From Parablautia muri (GTDB lineage: Bacteria > Bacillota > Clostridia > Lachnospirales > Lachnospiraceae), in assembly GCF_009917485.1 (NCBI RefSeq), contig NZ_QZDT01000031.1, positions 1 through 47,628 of the forward strand: a DNA stretch of 47,628 bases, given 5' to 3'. The translations under genes and the position numbers were made by a program. Shown here one piece after another: positions 1 to 5,862 of the stretch. A model generated the notes under the pieces. That model did no database searches. It had not been told where the DNA came from and worked only from the letters and a program-made list of their open reading frames with translations. The stretch's first letter is position 1; each line of letters opens with the position of its first letter.

Positions 1-253
1 TCTCCTTTGCTCTTTCATTTGATAGTATAGGTTGTTCAACTTTTTCTGTCCACACTTATATACTAACACCATAGCTGTCCATAGCGGACGGTTCAAAATA
101 CCTTTCCGACATTAGGTAGTCAAGGGATATTTCCCGTTCCTCTTTCCGCTTCAAATCCCGCCATGCGTTGATTGCCTCATGGCGCAGGACAATCTTACAG
201 AACGCATTGAACGCATATTCGATATGCTCCATGAACCTTTCAGAATATCTCAT
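1..253 (-). pseudogene. Sigma-70-like factor of mobile-element type, interrupted by an in-frame stop
   Basis: The 65 residues before the first stop (MRYSERFMEHIEYAFNAFCK...) resemble the N-terminus of the short sigma-70-family proteins carried by conjugative elements of Firmicutes. A clear ribosome site (GGGGGTGA) precedes the ATG at 253. The TAA at 56-58 is followed in the same frame by coding-looking sequence (VWTEKVEQPILSNERAKE) up to the window edge, which is what such proteins normally continue with. I therefore read it as one gene with a nonsense codon, possibly from a Tyr codon. The rest lies outside the window. If it is intact elsewhere or read through, it would act as an element-specific regulator. 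Family assignment is from memory of the pattern; moderate confidence. Confidence 0.55.
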
Positions 254-506
254 TTTCTCTCACCCCCTTTCTTCCCAGCAGGGGGCTATTACAGCAAACA
301 TCTATACCACATAAGGCGGTACAGGTATTGGTGCAATATGAGTTGTTAAGACATACTAAGTGATATGTGTGTTCATGTTCATAGGCAGAATTTGCCGATA
401 CATAAAACAGGATTTTTTAATGGCTCCTTATATATGGGAACATTTTTGTAATGATAAAAGGACATGGCTTCACCTTTCCGATACCACCATATCCTTGAAA
501 AAAATC

Positions 507-1109
507 TTACCCTTTGAAAACATTTGTAATTATGTTTACACTTACTTCTTCACCCAACGCGCCGCTGTTAAGGCATAAATCATAATACTGCGGTATGCCC
601 CACGGACGGTCTGTATAGTGTGAATAATAGATTTTCCTCCGGGTATCTTTATCCGCAATCCGCTTTTGGATAGGCTTTTCATTTTCTCCGTAACGTTCAA
701 GAATACGTTTTGCCCGGTCGTCCGTATCTGAATAGATAAAAATATGCAGGCAGTCGTTATTGTCCCGCAAGATATAGTCACCACACCGCCCAACAATTAC
801 ACAACTTTCTCTTTCTGAAAGGTTTTTGATAATCTTTGCCTGTGCAAAATAAATCGTATCAGCAGGGGAAGGCTCTGTGCGCCCATGCAGGGAGCGGTTC
901 ATAACAAGATTAAATAAAAGGCTGTTCTTTGCAGTAGAATATTCCGCTGCTTCTTCGATAAATTCCTTTGAAAACCCTGTTTCCGCTGCAATCTTATCCA
1001 ACAGTTCCTGATCGTAAAAACTGATACCCAATCTTTCGGCAACAGCCTTTCCTATACTGTGCCCTCCACTTCCAAACTCCCGGCTAATCGTGATAACTCT
1101 TTTTTTCAT
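507..1109 (-). CDS. Cytidylate kinase-like family protein
   Basis: A 200-residue protein beginning MKKRVITISREFGSGGHSIG, with a P-loop-like glycine-rich segment (residues about 7-14) typical of the AAA_26/cytidylate-kinase-like family found next to MATE or MarR genes in gut Firmicutes. A start at 1109 is chosen over the upstream in-frame ATG at 1133 because GGAGG lies 8 nt before it. The upstream ATG would also overlap the MATE stop codon. Such proteins are predicted nucleotide kinases, but their true substrate is unknown. The gene lies 20 nt downstream of the MATE gene on the same strand, so it is probably cotranscribed with it under MarR control. Family call is confident; function in the cell is not. 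Confidence 0.8.
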   Translation of the reverse strand: MKKRVITISREFGSGGHSIGKAVAERLGISFYDQELLDKIAAETGFSKEFIEEAAEYSTAKNSLLFNLVMNRSLHGRTEPSPADTIYFAQAKIIKNLSERESCVIVGRCGDYILRDNNDCLHIFIYSDTDDRAKRILERYGENEKPIQKRIADKDTRRKIYYSHYTDRPWGIPQYYDLCLNSGALGEEVSVNIITNVFKG

Positions 1110-1129
1110 GCTACTATTCCTCCAATTTT

Positions 1130-2518
1130 TCATTGTGCTTCTGCATTTTGACCTATCTGCTCCATTTTCTTAATTTCCTTAAAGCAAAAAGCACCCGAAA
1201 GGACAAAAGCCAAAGCATCTGCGGTAGGTCCTGCCATCAGAATACCTGTAAGCCCGAAAAAGCGGGATAAGATAAGCATGGCGGGAATATAGAAAATCAC
1301 TTGTTTTGACAGGGAAGTAACCGCCGCTTTCATGGGCTGTCCGATTGCCTGAAACAGTACGCCGGCGCACATCTGTAAACCATTCAAAAATGTAAGCAGT
1401 AAATAAATGTGGAAACACTTAACGGCAAATTCTTCATACAGACTGGATTCTGTACCGAATATCCGAATAAGCTGCAACGGGAAGCACTGAAAAACAATCC
1501 ACGAAACAAATGTGATGATTGTAGCAACCTCTGCACTAAGCAGGAAAGTTTTTTTCACACGGTCATATTTCTTTGCGCCATAATTAAACCCGATAATCGG
1601 CTGGCTTCCACTTGCAACGCCAATGCCAATGGAAAATGCAAGCATACTCACTTTCATGCACAAGCCAAAGGTGGTGAGGGGAATATCTGCTCCATAGGGA
1701 GAGAGCGCACCGTATTTTGTCATCAGATTGTTTGATACGAACGCCACTACCGTTGAAGTCAAATTGTTTGCGCCGCTTGCAAATCCAAGGCTGGCAATCC
1801 TCCCCGCAGTCTGAATATCCAAAGTAAAAGACTGTTTGAAAAGTTTGATTGTTTTCATACGGAACAGATAAGCGATATTAAACAAAAGTCCAAATAGCTG
1901 GCTTATTATGGTGGCAATTGCGGCACCCTCAACTCCCCAGTGAAATACGAATATGAAAACCGGGTCAAGAATGATGTTTAAAACCGCACCAATCATCATA
2001 GACAACATGGCATAACGCGGGCTTCCGTCTGTTCGGATTGCGCTGTTAATGGTATTCCCGACAATCTGAAAGGTAAACCCAATAACAATAATACGCCCAT
2101 AATCAAGCGCATAGGGCAGTATATTTTCCGTTGCCCCGAATATCAGACATAGCGGTTTCAAAAAAACAAAGGCAAGAACAGTCCAGATAATGCCGAAAAT
2201 GCCCCCAAACATAATCGAAGTCCCTAAACCTTTTGCGGCTTTCTCACCCTCGCCTTTTCCAAGGCTAAGGCTGAAAAAGGCGGCAAGACCGTCACCAAAA
2301 AGCGTGGCAATGGCAATCGTAATCGTAGCGATTGGTGCGATAATGTTCGTGGCTCCGTTCCCCAAAAATCCTACGCCCTGACCGATAAAAATCTGGTCTA
2401 CCATGTTGTAAAGGGAATTGATAATCAAAGCTATGATACTGGGAACGGCATAGCTTGTAAGCAGTTTTCCAATTTTATCATATCCAAGGGGATTGGCTGT
2501 TGCCTGTGTGTCATTCAT
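1130..2518 (-). CDS. MATE family efflux transporter
   Basis: A 462-residue, very hydrophobic protein with about twelve membrane segments. The N-terminal pattern (PSIIALIINSLYNMVDQIFIGQ) and the repeated half-structure are typical of MATE (multi-antimicrobial extrusion) Na+/H+-coupled drug exporters. Length matches the family. The start at 2518 is supported by GAGG about 9 nt upstream. It is the second gene of a MarR-leader-MATE-kinase-like cluster. A copy of the palindrome TTAGAATTCTAA sits 19 nt upstream of the start, so expression is probably repressed by the neighbouring MarR protein and induced by its ligand. The substrate cannot be told from sequence. Confidence 0.9.
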   Translation of the reverse strand: MNDTQATANPLGYDKIGKLLTSYAVPSIIALIINSLYNMVDQIFIGQGVGFLGNGATNIIAPIATITIAIATLFGDGLAAFFSLSLGKGEGEKAAKGLGTSIMFGGIFGIIWTVLAFVFLKPLCLIFGATENILPYALDYGRIIVIGFTFQIVGNTINSAIRTDGSPRYAMLSMMIGAVLNIILDPVFIFVFHWGVEGAAIATIISQLFGLLFNIAYLFRMKTIKLFKQSFTLDIQTAGRIASLGFASGANNLTSTVVAFVSNNLMTKYGALSPYGADIPLTTFGLCMKVSMLAFSIGIGVASGSQPIIGFNYGAKKYDRVKKTFLLSAEVATIITFVSWIVFQCFPLQLIRIFGTESSLYEEFAVKCFHIYLLLTFLNGLQMCAGVLFQAIGQPMKAAVTSLSKQVIFYIPAMLILSRFFGLTGILMAGPTADALAFVLSGAFCFKEIKKMEQIGQNAEAQ

Positions 2519-2531
2519 TATCGTGTCCTCA

Positions 2532-2553
2532 TTTAATTAGAATTCTAAGTATA
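2532..2553 (-). promoter_or_regulatory. MarR operator/-10 element, copy proximal to MATE
   Basis: The 12-bp perfect palindrome TTAGAATTCTAA lies at 2537-2548. On the minus strand it is immediately preceded by TATACT, a good -10 hexamer. The whole 22-bp block is repeated exactly at 2630-2651. The palindrome also occurs upstream of marR, so it is most simply the binding site of that regulator. A repressor bound here would cover the -10 and the MATE ribosome site region. Binding is inferred, not shown. Confidence 0.75.
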
Positions 2554-2564
2554 AAGACAAAAAA

Positions 2565-2612
2565 TTAGATTCCGATAATTATCGAAATAATTGTTGCGGG
2601 TGGTAATCTCAT
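2565..2612 (-). CDS. Putative 15-residue leader peptide upstream of the MATE gene
   Basis: A short ORF encoding MRLPPATIISIIIGI with an unusually strong ribosome site (AAAGGAGG, 8 nt before the ATG). It sits between the two copies of the MarR operator and ends 46 nt before the MATE start. A Pro-Pro pair followed by an isoleucine-rich run recalls ribosome-stalling or attenuation leaders, but no such role is proven. A 12-bp palindrome (CGATAATTATCG, 2573-2584) lies inside it. I do not recognise a homologue. It could be a true regulatory leader of the efflux gene, or the relic of a gene lost between duplicated operators. The ORF itself is read directly from the sequence. Confidence 0.5.
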   Translation of the reverse strand: MRLPPATIISIIIGI

Positions 2613-2629
2613 ATGAAATCCTCCTTTCT

Positions 2630-2651
2630 TTTAATTAGAATTCTAAGTATA
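2630..2651 (-). promoter_or_regulatory. MarR operator/-10 element, copy upstream of leader ORF
   Basis: An exact second copy of the 22-bp block seen at 2532-2553. TATACT is followed by the palindrome TTAGAATTCTAA (2635-2646). It lies between the marR stop codon and the ribosome site of the 15-codon ORF, giving the leader and MATE gene their own MarR-controlled start point. No good -35 hexamer is visible, so the promoter assignment is weaker than the operator assignment. Confidence 0.7.
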
Positions 2652-2666
2652 TAAGCAAAAGAATAC

Positions 2667-3095
2667 CTATTTTGTATTCTCCGTCATTTGCAGAATGACC
2701 TTTTCAAAGACTTCCAAATCATCTTCGGAGATACCAACGAACATACTGTGCATGTACTCATTGACACGGCTTGTAATATCGTCCTTTATCTCAAGCGTCT
2801 GTTCTGTCAATACAAGTTTCTTATAACGCCTGTCGCTGTCCAAACTTTCACGGCGCAAATAGCCATTGCGCTCCAGATTGTTGATAAGGCTCGTGACAGA
2901 AGAACCTTTAATTTCTAAAAATTCTTCTATGTCCTTGGGGAATATGTCCCTTGCCTCCGATTCAACGATAATATAATGCAGGATAAGACCTTGAATACTG
3001 GTTATCTGTGTACCTGTGAAAAAACTTGAAAAGTATCTCAGCATTCTCCGATTCAACTTGTCATATTTTTCCATTAGCTTTTTTTCGTCCCTCAT
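2667..3095 (-). CDS. MarR family transcriptional regulator
   Basis: A 142-residue protein with the MarR winged-helix layout. An N-terminal helical dimerisation part (residues 1-35) is followed by a helix-turn-helix with FLEIKGSSVTSLINNLERNGYL (about 59-80) and a wing with the typical ESLDSDRRYKKLVLTEQ (about 83-99). It is predicted to repress the downstream leader/MATE/kinase-like cluster and itself, because the same palindrome TTAGAATTCTAA occurs before marR and twice before MATE. The start at 3095 has only a weak ribosome site, consistent with low, autoregulated expression. The ligand is unknown; probably an exported toxic compound. Confidence 0.9.
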   Translation of the reverse strand: MRDEKKLMEKYDKLNRRMLRYFSSFFTGTQITSIQGLILHYIIVESEARDIFPKDIEEFLEIKGSSVTSLINNLERNGYLRRESLDSDRRYKKLVLTEQTLEIKDDITSRVNEYMHSMFVGISEDDLEVFEKVILQMTENTK

Positions 3096-3113
3096 GGTAT
3101 CATCCGTTTCTAC

Positions 3114-3166
3114 TTAGAATTCTAATTACAGGAATTTATTTTACTGCTACACATTTCAGTTGTCAA
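3114..3166 (-). promoter_or_regulatory. Autoregulated marR promoter with MarR operator
   Basis: On the minus strand a consensus -35 (TTGACA, 3161-3166) and a -10 (TAAAAT, 3138-3143) are separated by exactly 17 bp. The palindrome TTAGAATTCTAA (3114-3125) lies just downstream, where RNA synthesis would begin. That places the operator to block promoter clearance of marR. Confidence 0.8.
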
Positions 3167-3270
3167 GTGGGTGCGAAAAGTTTATACCATTTTCATAAAT
3201 GACGGAAAAGAATTTTTGCATAACTTTGGTAAAGCCGTCCTGTGTGGCATTGTGGGAAATACGGGGTATT

Positions 3271-3801
3271 TCAGAGGGTTTGGGATTCCTCCCAACAAGC
3301 CAAATCTGCCCGGCAAGCCATAGGATGCAGGCGGACAGATTTACGGAAAGGGTACTCCTGCTTAAAACTATCCATAATCTTCAAACAAGCATCCTCAAAA
3401 AACTTCTTCTTACTTAACAATTCTTCACATGCTTTTTTCTTAGATTCTTCTGTTAAATCATCATAAATCCTACCCATATCTTCAACACTGCGACTTTTCT
3501 TAGCATCTGTAGTTCCTATATATTCACCTTTTTTGATTATTACTATTTTACTATAATCCAATCCAGAATTTGCCCTTTTAGATCGAATACTTTTCTTAAA
3601 TCTAAAAGCATATTTATGGTTGATATGGCTTCTATAAGGAATACAAATAAAATATCCATAATGCGACTGCACTAATAAGCAATTATATGGTCTACTATTC
3701 TTTCGTACGATTTCTTTATATGGCGGATCTGGATAATCAGAATAAAAACTATTCGTTAAGTTCAATACCTGATAATCAAACGAGTCTTCTTTAGAACACA
3801 T
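3271..3801 (-). CDS. Type III toxin-antitoxin system ToxN/AbiQ (CptN-like) family toxin
   Basis: A 176-residue protein carrying the hallmark segments of the ToxN/AbiQ endoribonuclease superfamily: RPYNCLLVQ (37-45), FICIPYRSHINHKYAFRFK (51-69), RSKRANSGLDYSKIVIIK (73-90). These toxins cut RNA and are held inactive by a repeat-containing RNA encoded just upstream. The genetic layout fits: a structured RNA region and a Rho-independent hairpin lie directly before the gene, and AAGGAG precedes the ATG at 3801. The last 25 or so residues (from about FRKSVRLHP) do not look like the usual family C-terminus, so the 3' end may have been altered by a frameshift or recombination. Such systems often act as phage-abortive modules. 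Whether this is the ToxN or the CptN subfamily is uncertain. Confidence 0.8.
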   Translation of the reverse strand: MCSKEDSFDYQVLNLTNSFYSDYPDPPYKEIVRKNSRPYNCLLVQSHYGYFICIPYRSHINHKYAFRFKKSIRSKRANSGLDYSKIVIIKKGEYIGTTDAKKSRSVEDMGRIYDDLTEESKKKACEELLSKKKFFEDACLKIMDSFKQEYPFRKSVRLHPMACRADLACWEESQTL

Positions 3802-3815
3802 AACATCTCCTTAGT

Positions 3816-3842
3816 AAAAATGGGAGAGCCTTTGCCCTCCCA
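3816..3842 (-). terminator. Rho-independent terminator between RNA antitoxin and toxin
   Basis: On the minus strand a 9-bp stem (TGGGAGGGC paired with GCTCTCCCA, one G-U) closes a four-base AAAG loop and is followed by TTTTTA. In type III systems a terminator at this position makes most transcripts stop after the antitoxin RNA and lets a minority read into the toxin. The position 15 nt before the toxin start fits that role. Confidence 0.85.
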
Positions 3843-3933
3843 CAATTTTCATCACTCTGTCACTTTTATTTTACCGTCCTGTCAGAACAGTCACAGGACT
3901 CATACTGTGATGAAGGAACCCACAAGATTCCTT
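3843..3933 (-). ncRNA. Candidate type III antitoxin RNA (ToxI/CptI-like)
   Basis: Between the candidate promoter and the terminator lies about 90 nt with nested pairing. An outer stem TTCATCAC/GTGATGAA (3907-3914 with 3848-3855) encloses an inner stem GTCCTGT/ACAGGAC (3893-3899 with 3876-3882). The heptamer TTGTGGG occurs at both ends, 80 nt apart. Obvious tandem repeats of 35-45 nt, usual for ToxI, are not seen; the unit may be single or degenerate. Position before a ToxN-like gene is the main evidence. Exact ends are inferred from the -10 and the terminator. Confidence 0.6.
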
Positions 3934-3939
3934 ATTTAT

Positions 3940-3996
3940 AGTATACTCAAAAACAAGAGAACATTCAGCGAACATAAAATGAACATTTTGTGAACA
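3940..3996 (-). promoter_or_regulatory. Antitoxin promoter with four TGTTC boxes at exact 11-bp spacing
   Basis: A -10 hexamer TATACT lies at 3940-3945 on the minus strand. No good -35 is present. Instead TGTTC occurs four times, at 3959-3963, 3970-3974, 3981-3985 and 3992-3996, each exactly 11 bp from the next on the coding strand. Direct repeats with one helical turn spacing just upstream of the -10 are the pattern bound by OmpR/PhoB/PhoP-type response regulators. Which regulator binds is unknown. Confidence 0.5.
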
Positions 3997-4071
3997 AACA
4001 TAAAGTTCTTCTTTTACTGATAGATTTATTATACCACCCATATACCCTAAATCACCATTTTTTATACATAA

Positions 4072-4106
4072 CCGCATGGTAACTGTGCGAATGAATCACC
4101 ATGCGG
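4072..4106. repeat. Perfect 9-bp inverted repeat
   Basis: CCGCATGGT (4072-4080) and ACCATGCGG (4098-4106) are perfect inverted copies 17 bp apart, upstream of the toxin-antitoxin promoter. There is no adjoining T-tract, so it is not an obvious terminator. It may be an operator, a recombination site or a structured RNA foot. Confidence 0.6.
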
Positions 4107-4855
4107 ACTGTAGGTTTTGTATCATATAACCTTCTTCCAAAAAGTTGTCTGATACATGCGTTGTTATTTGTGTACATCCAGATAGATTGCGGAACCATTA
4201 CCTTTTCTACGTTTCATTTCATACACATATAACACCCCTTTCCTTTGCATTGTTTAGATATTGCAGATACATAACATTAATCTGTATCTGACATTTCCTT
4301 TAAAATTCAAAAATTTTAGGCTATTTTCAGCCCTATGATCCTCTCAATAAACATCCCTCCCAATATCTACTTCTCCAAATCGCAATAACTTTCTCTTATA
4401 AAAAAGCAAACACACTTTTCTAATAGACTTTTCTCCATTCAAAACAGAAAAACTTATCATTTTTCTATTTTTATAACTAAGTAAAGTCCAGCTTGATTTT
4501 TATATTCAATTACTCAATTCTCTAAAATATCTATCTACCAACAATTACTAATGGGAAACACAGCGAAACGCTTGAAAAAGAACAAAGAATATGATTTAAT
4601 AATTTCAAGCGCATTCTGTGTTTCAAATTCTTAGCCGTTTCGGCATTTGAATTTGTGTGTGTATGTATGAGAAAGCCTGTCAGTTATTCGAGGTGTTGCC
4701 AGCACCGTTTGAGGATAATTTGATAGGTTTTCTTGTGTTACTGAAGGCAAGTATAGAACATACGTTTGCTCCCGTCAATTGTACCCTCGAATATTTATTT
4801 GTATTTTATATTCCAATTTTAATACCAGCTAAAAAGTACAATAAAGCGGACATAT
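4107..4855. other. AT-rich intergenic stretch without a convincing gene
   Basis: About 750 bases with no credible gene. It contains the long inverted repeat at 4555-4624 described separately. A short minus-strand ORF at 4164-4217 (MKRRKGNGSAIYLDVHK) faintly recalls the start of tyrosine integrases. A plus-strand ORF of 66 codons at 4657-4857 has no ribosome site or recognisable similarity. The stretch looks like decayed mobile-element DNA. Confidence 0.5.
4555..4624. repeat. Long imperfect inverted repeat (70 bp hairpin)
   Basis: The left arm at 4555-4577 contains GAAACACAG and CGCTTGAAA. The right arm at 4603-4624 contains their exact reverse complements, TTTCAAGCG and CTGTGTTTC. The arms are separated by 25 bp, with small unpaired stretches between the two 9-bp blocks. 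No gene overlaps it. It could be a structured RNA, a miniature element or a regulator site. Confidence 0.65.
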
Positions 4856-4900
4856 AAAAACTACCCTTATGCATTTGTCAGCTTCATGTAGGTAGTTTTT
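4856..4900. terminator. Bidirectional terminator-like hairpin
   Basis: AAAAACTACC (4856-4865) and GGTAGTTTTT (4891-4900) form a 10-bp stem with A-tract and T-tract on both sides. It lies just beyond the stop of the RelE-like gene and would end its transcription. Confidence 0.65.
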
Positions 4901-4932
4901 ATTGCTATTATAACGAAAACAATACATTCATT

Positions 4933-5244
4933 TTATATTAAATTACGATATTCTTGTCTACTATCCACAACTGCATATATAGTAACAATTTTTTCACTTT
5001 CATTTACTTTATAAAATACTAAATGCCTTTCTACGATAAGTACTCTATAATCCTGTTTTCGCAGAATTGAATATCTTGGTACGCTGCCGGACTTGGGAAA
5101 TTCCTCTAAACGATTGATAGCAGTCTCAACCTTATCCAGATAATTCAATGCAATATCTATATTATCGGAATCCTCCGCAATATAGAAAATGGCCTCCCTT
5201 AGCTGTTCATCCACTTTATCTGTTCTGATAATTTTATACTTCAT
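4933..5244 (-). CDS. Type II toxin-antitoxin system RelE/ParE family toxin
   Basis: A 103-residue basic protein with the ParE/RelE fold signature: N-terminal helix pair (VDEQLREAIFYIAED), then FPKSGSVPRYSILRKQDYRVLIVERHLVFYKVNESEKIVTIYAVVDSRQ, where the central Arg/Tyr-rich strands are typical. RelE members cleave mRNA at the ribosome and ParE members poison gyrase; the sequence alone does not decide which. The gene overlaps the 3' end of the Phd-like antitoxin gene by 11 bp, so the two are translationally coupled. The terminator at 4856-4900 closes the operon. Confidence 0.9.
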   Translation of the reverse strand: MKYKIIRTDKVDEQLREAIFYIAEDSDNIDIALNYLDKVETAINRLEEFPKSGSVPRYSILRKQDYRVLIVERHLVFYKVNESEKIVTIYAVVDSRQEYRNLI

Positions 5245-5515
5245 TAGACTTCCTCTCTAAAAGTGACTTGCGTATATCATCAAATGTGTTTTGCATTGGT
5301 GCCACCCTGCCATTCATAGCATCATCTTCCGCTTCTGCCAAAGTACGCAGCAATTCAAGTTCTGATTTCATCTGATAGTAGTCCTGCAATCCCATTATAG
5401 CAGTATCCCCACGCCCATTGACTGTAATAATAACCGGATTCCTTTCTTCATGGCATTGTCTAGATATTTCATTATAATGATTTCTTAGATCTGAAGATGG
5501 TCTGATTGTTTCCAT
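5234..5515 (-). CDS. Phd/YefM family antitoxin
   Basis: A 93-residue protein with a Phd/YefM-type DNA-binding N-terminus (METIRPSSDLRNHYNEISRQ, then NPVIITVNGRGDTAIMGLQDYYQM) and an acidic, flexible toxin-binding C-terminus (from about residue 60). The start at 5515 is chosen because AGGAGG lies 8 nt before it; the in-frame ATG at 5545 has no ribosome site and lies in the promoter region. It neutralises the downstream RelE/ParE toxin and, as in the family, probably represses its own promoter, often together with the toxin. The order antitoxin-toxin is the standard one. Confidence 0.9.
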   Translation of the reverse strand: METIRPSSDLRNHYNEISRQCHEERNPVIITVNGRGDTAIMGLQDYYQMKSELELLRTLAEAEDDAMNGRVAPMQNTFDDIRKSLLERKSNEV

Positions 5516-5547
5516 ACGTTTTCCTCCTAATTTTAATATAGTCATAT

Positions 5548-5576
5548 TATATCTTAATATATATATATTATCAATA
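5548..5576 (-). promoter_or_regulatory. Promoter of the Phd-RelE operon
   Basis: The minus strand shows TTGATA (5571-5576) and a perfect TATAAT (5548-5553) with a 17-bp AT-only spacer containing alternating TA steps. The TA-repeat palindrome between the hexamers is a likely site for autorepression by the antitoxin. Confidence 0.75.
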
Positions 5577-5646
5577 AATTTATAATCTATATGAGCTACA
5601 ATAATACCATACTCTCACCAATATCTACTTGATTATGCTTATAATC

Positions 5647-5683
5647 AAAAAGCTACCGCCATGTTTATACATGTTAGTAGCCT
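5647..5683 (-). terminator. Terminator-like hairpin upstream of the Phd-RelE operon
   Basis: On the minus strand an imperfect stem (GGCTAC...CATGT / ACATG...GTAGC) is followed by TTTTT. No minus-strand gene now lies immediately upstream, so it either insulates the operon or is left over from a lost gene. Confidence 0.45.
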
Positions 5684-5862
5684 TTAAAATTGGGATTTTA
5701 CCATAAAATTGTAGTTTTAAGACTTATGAATTATATCAAACTAAAACCAATAATCTCTATTTCTCCTCAAATAAATCAGGATATTTTAATTTTTGTGCTT
5801 CTCTATATATTCAAAAAAGAAGCTCCTTACTCATAATTATTTTTTTAATCCTCGCCGCAATT

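Noticed and set aside
360-578. A 72-codon plus-strand ORF near the kinase-like gene
   Set aside because: Overlaps the end of the cytidylate-kinase-like gene and has no ribosome site or similarity.
3871-4077. A 68-codon minus-strand ORF over the antitoxin promoter
   Set aside because: No ribosome site, no recognisable similarity, and it covers a promoter with four regulator-like boxes and the RNA region; a chance ORF.
4657-4857. A 66-codon plus-strand ORF (MCMYEKACQLFEV...)
   Set aside because: No ribosome site and no domain; lies in an AT-rich gap and ends in the terminator region.
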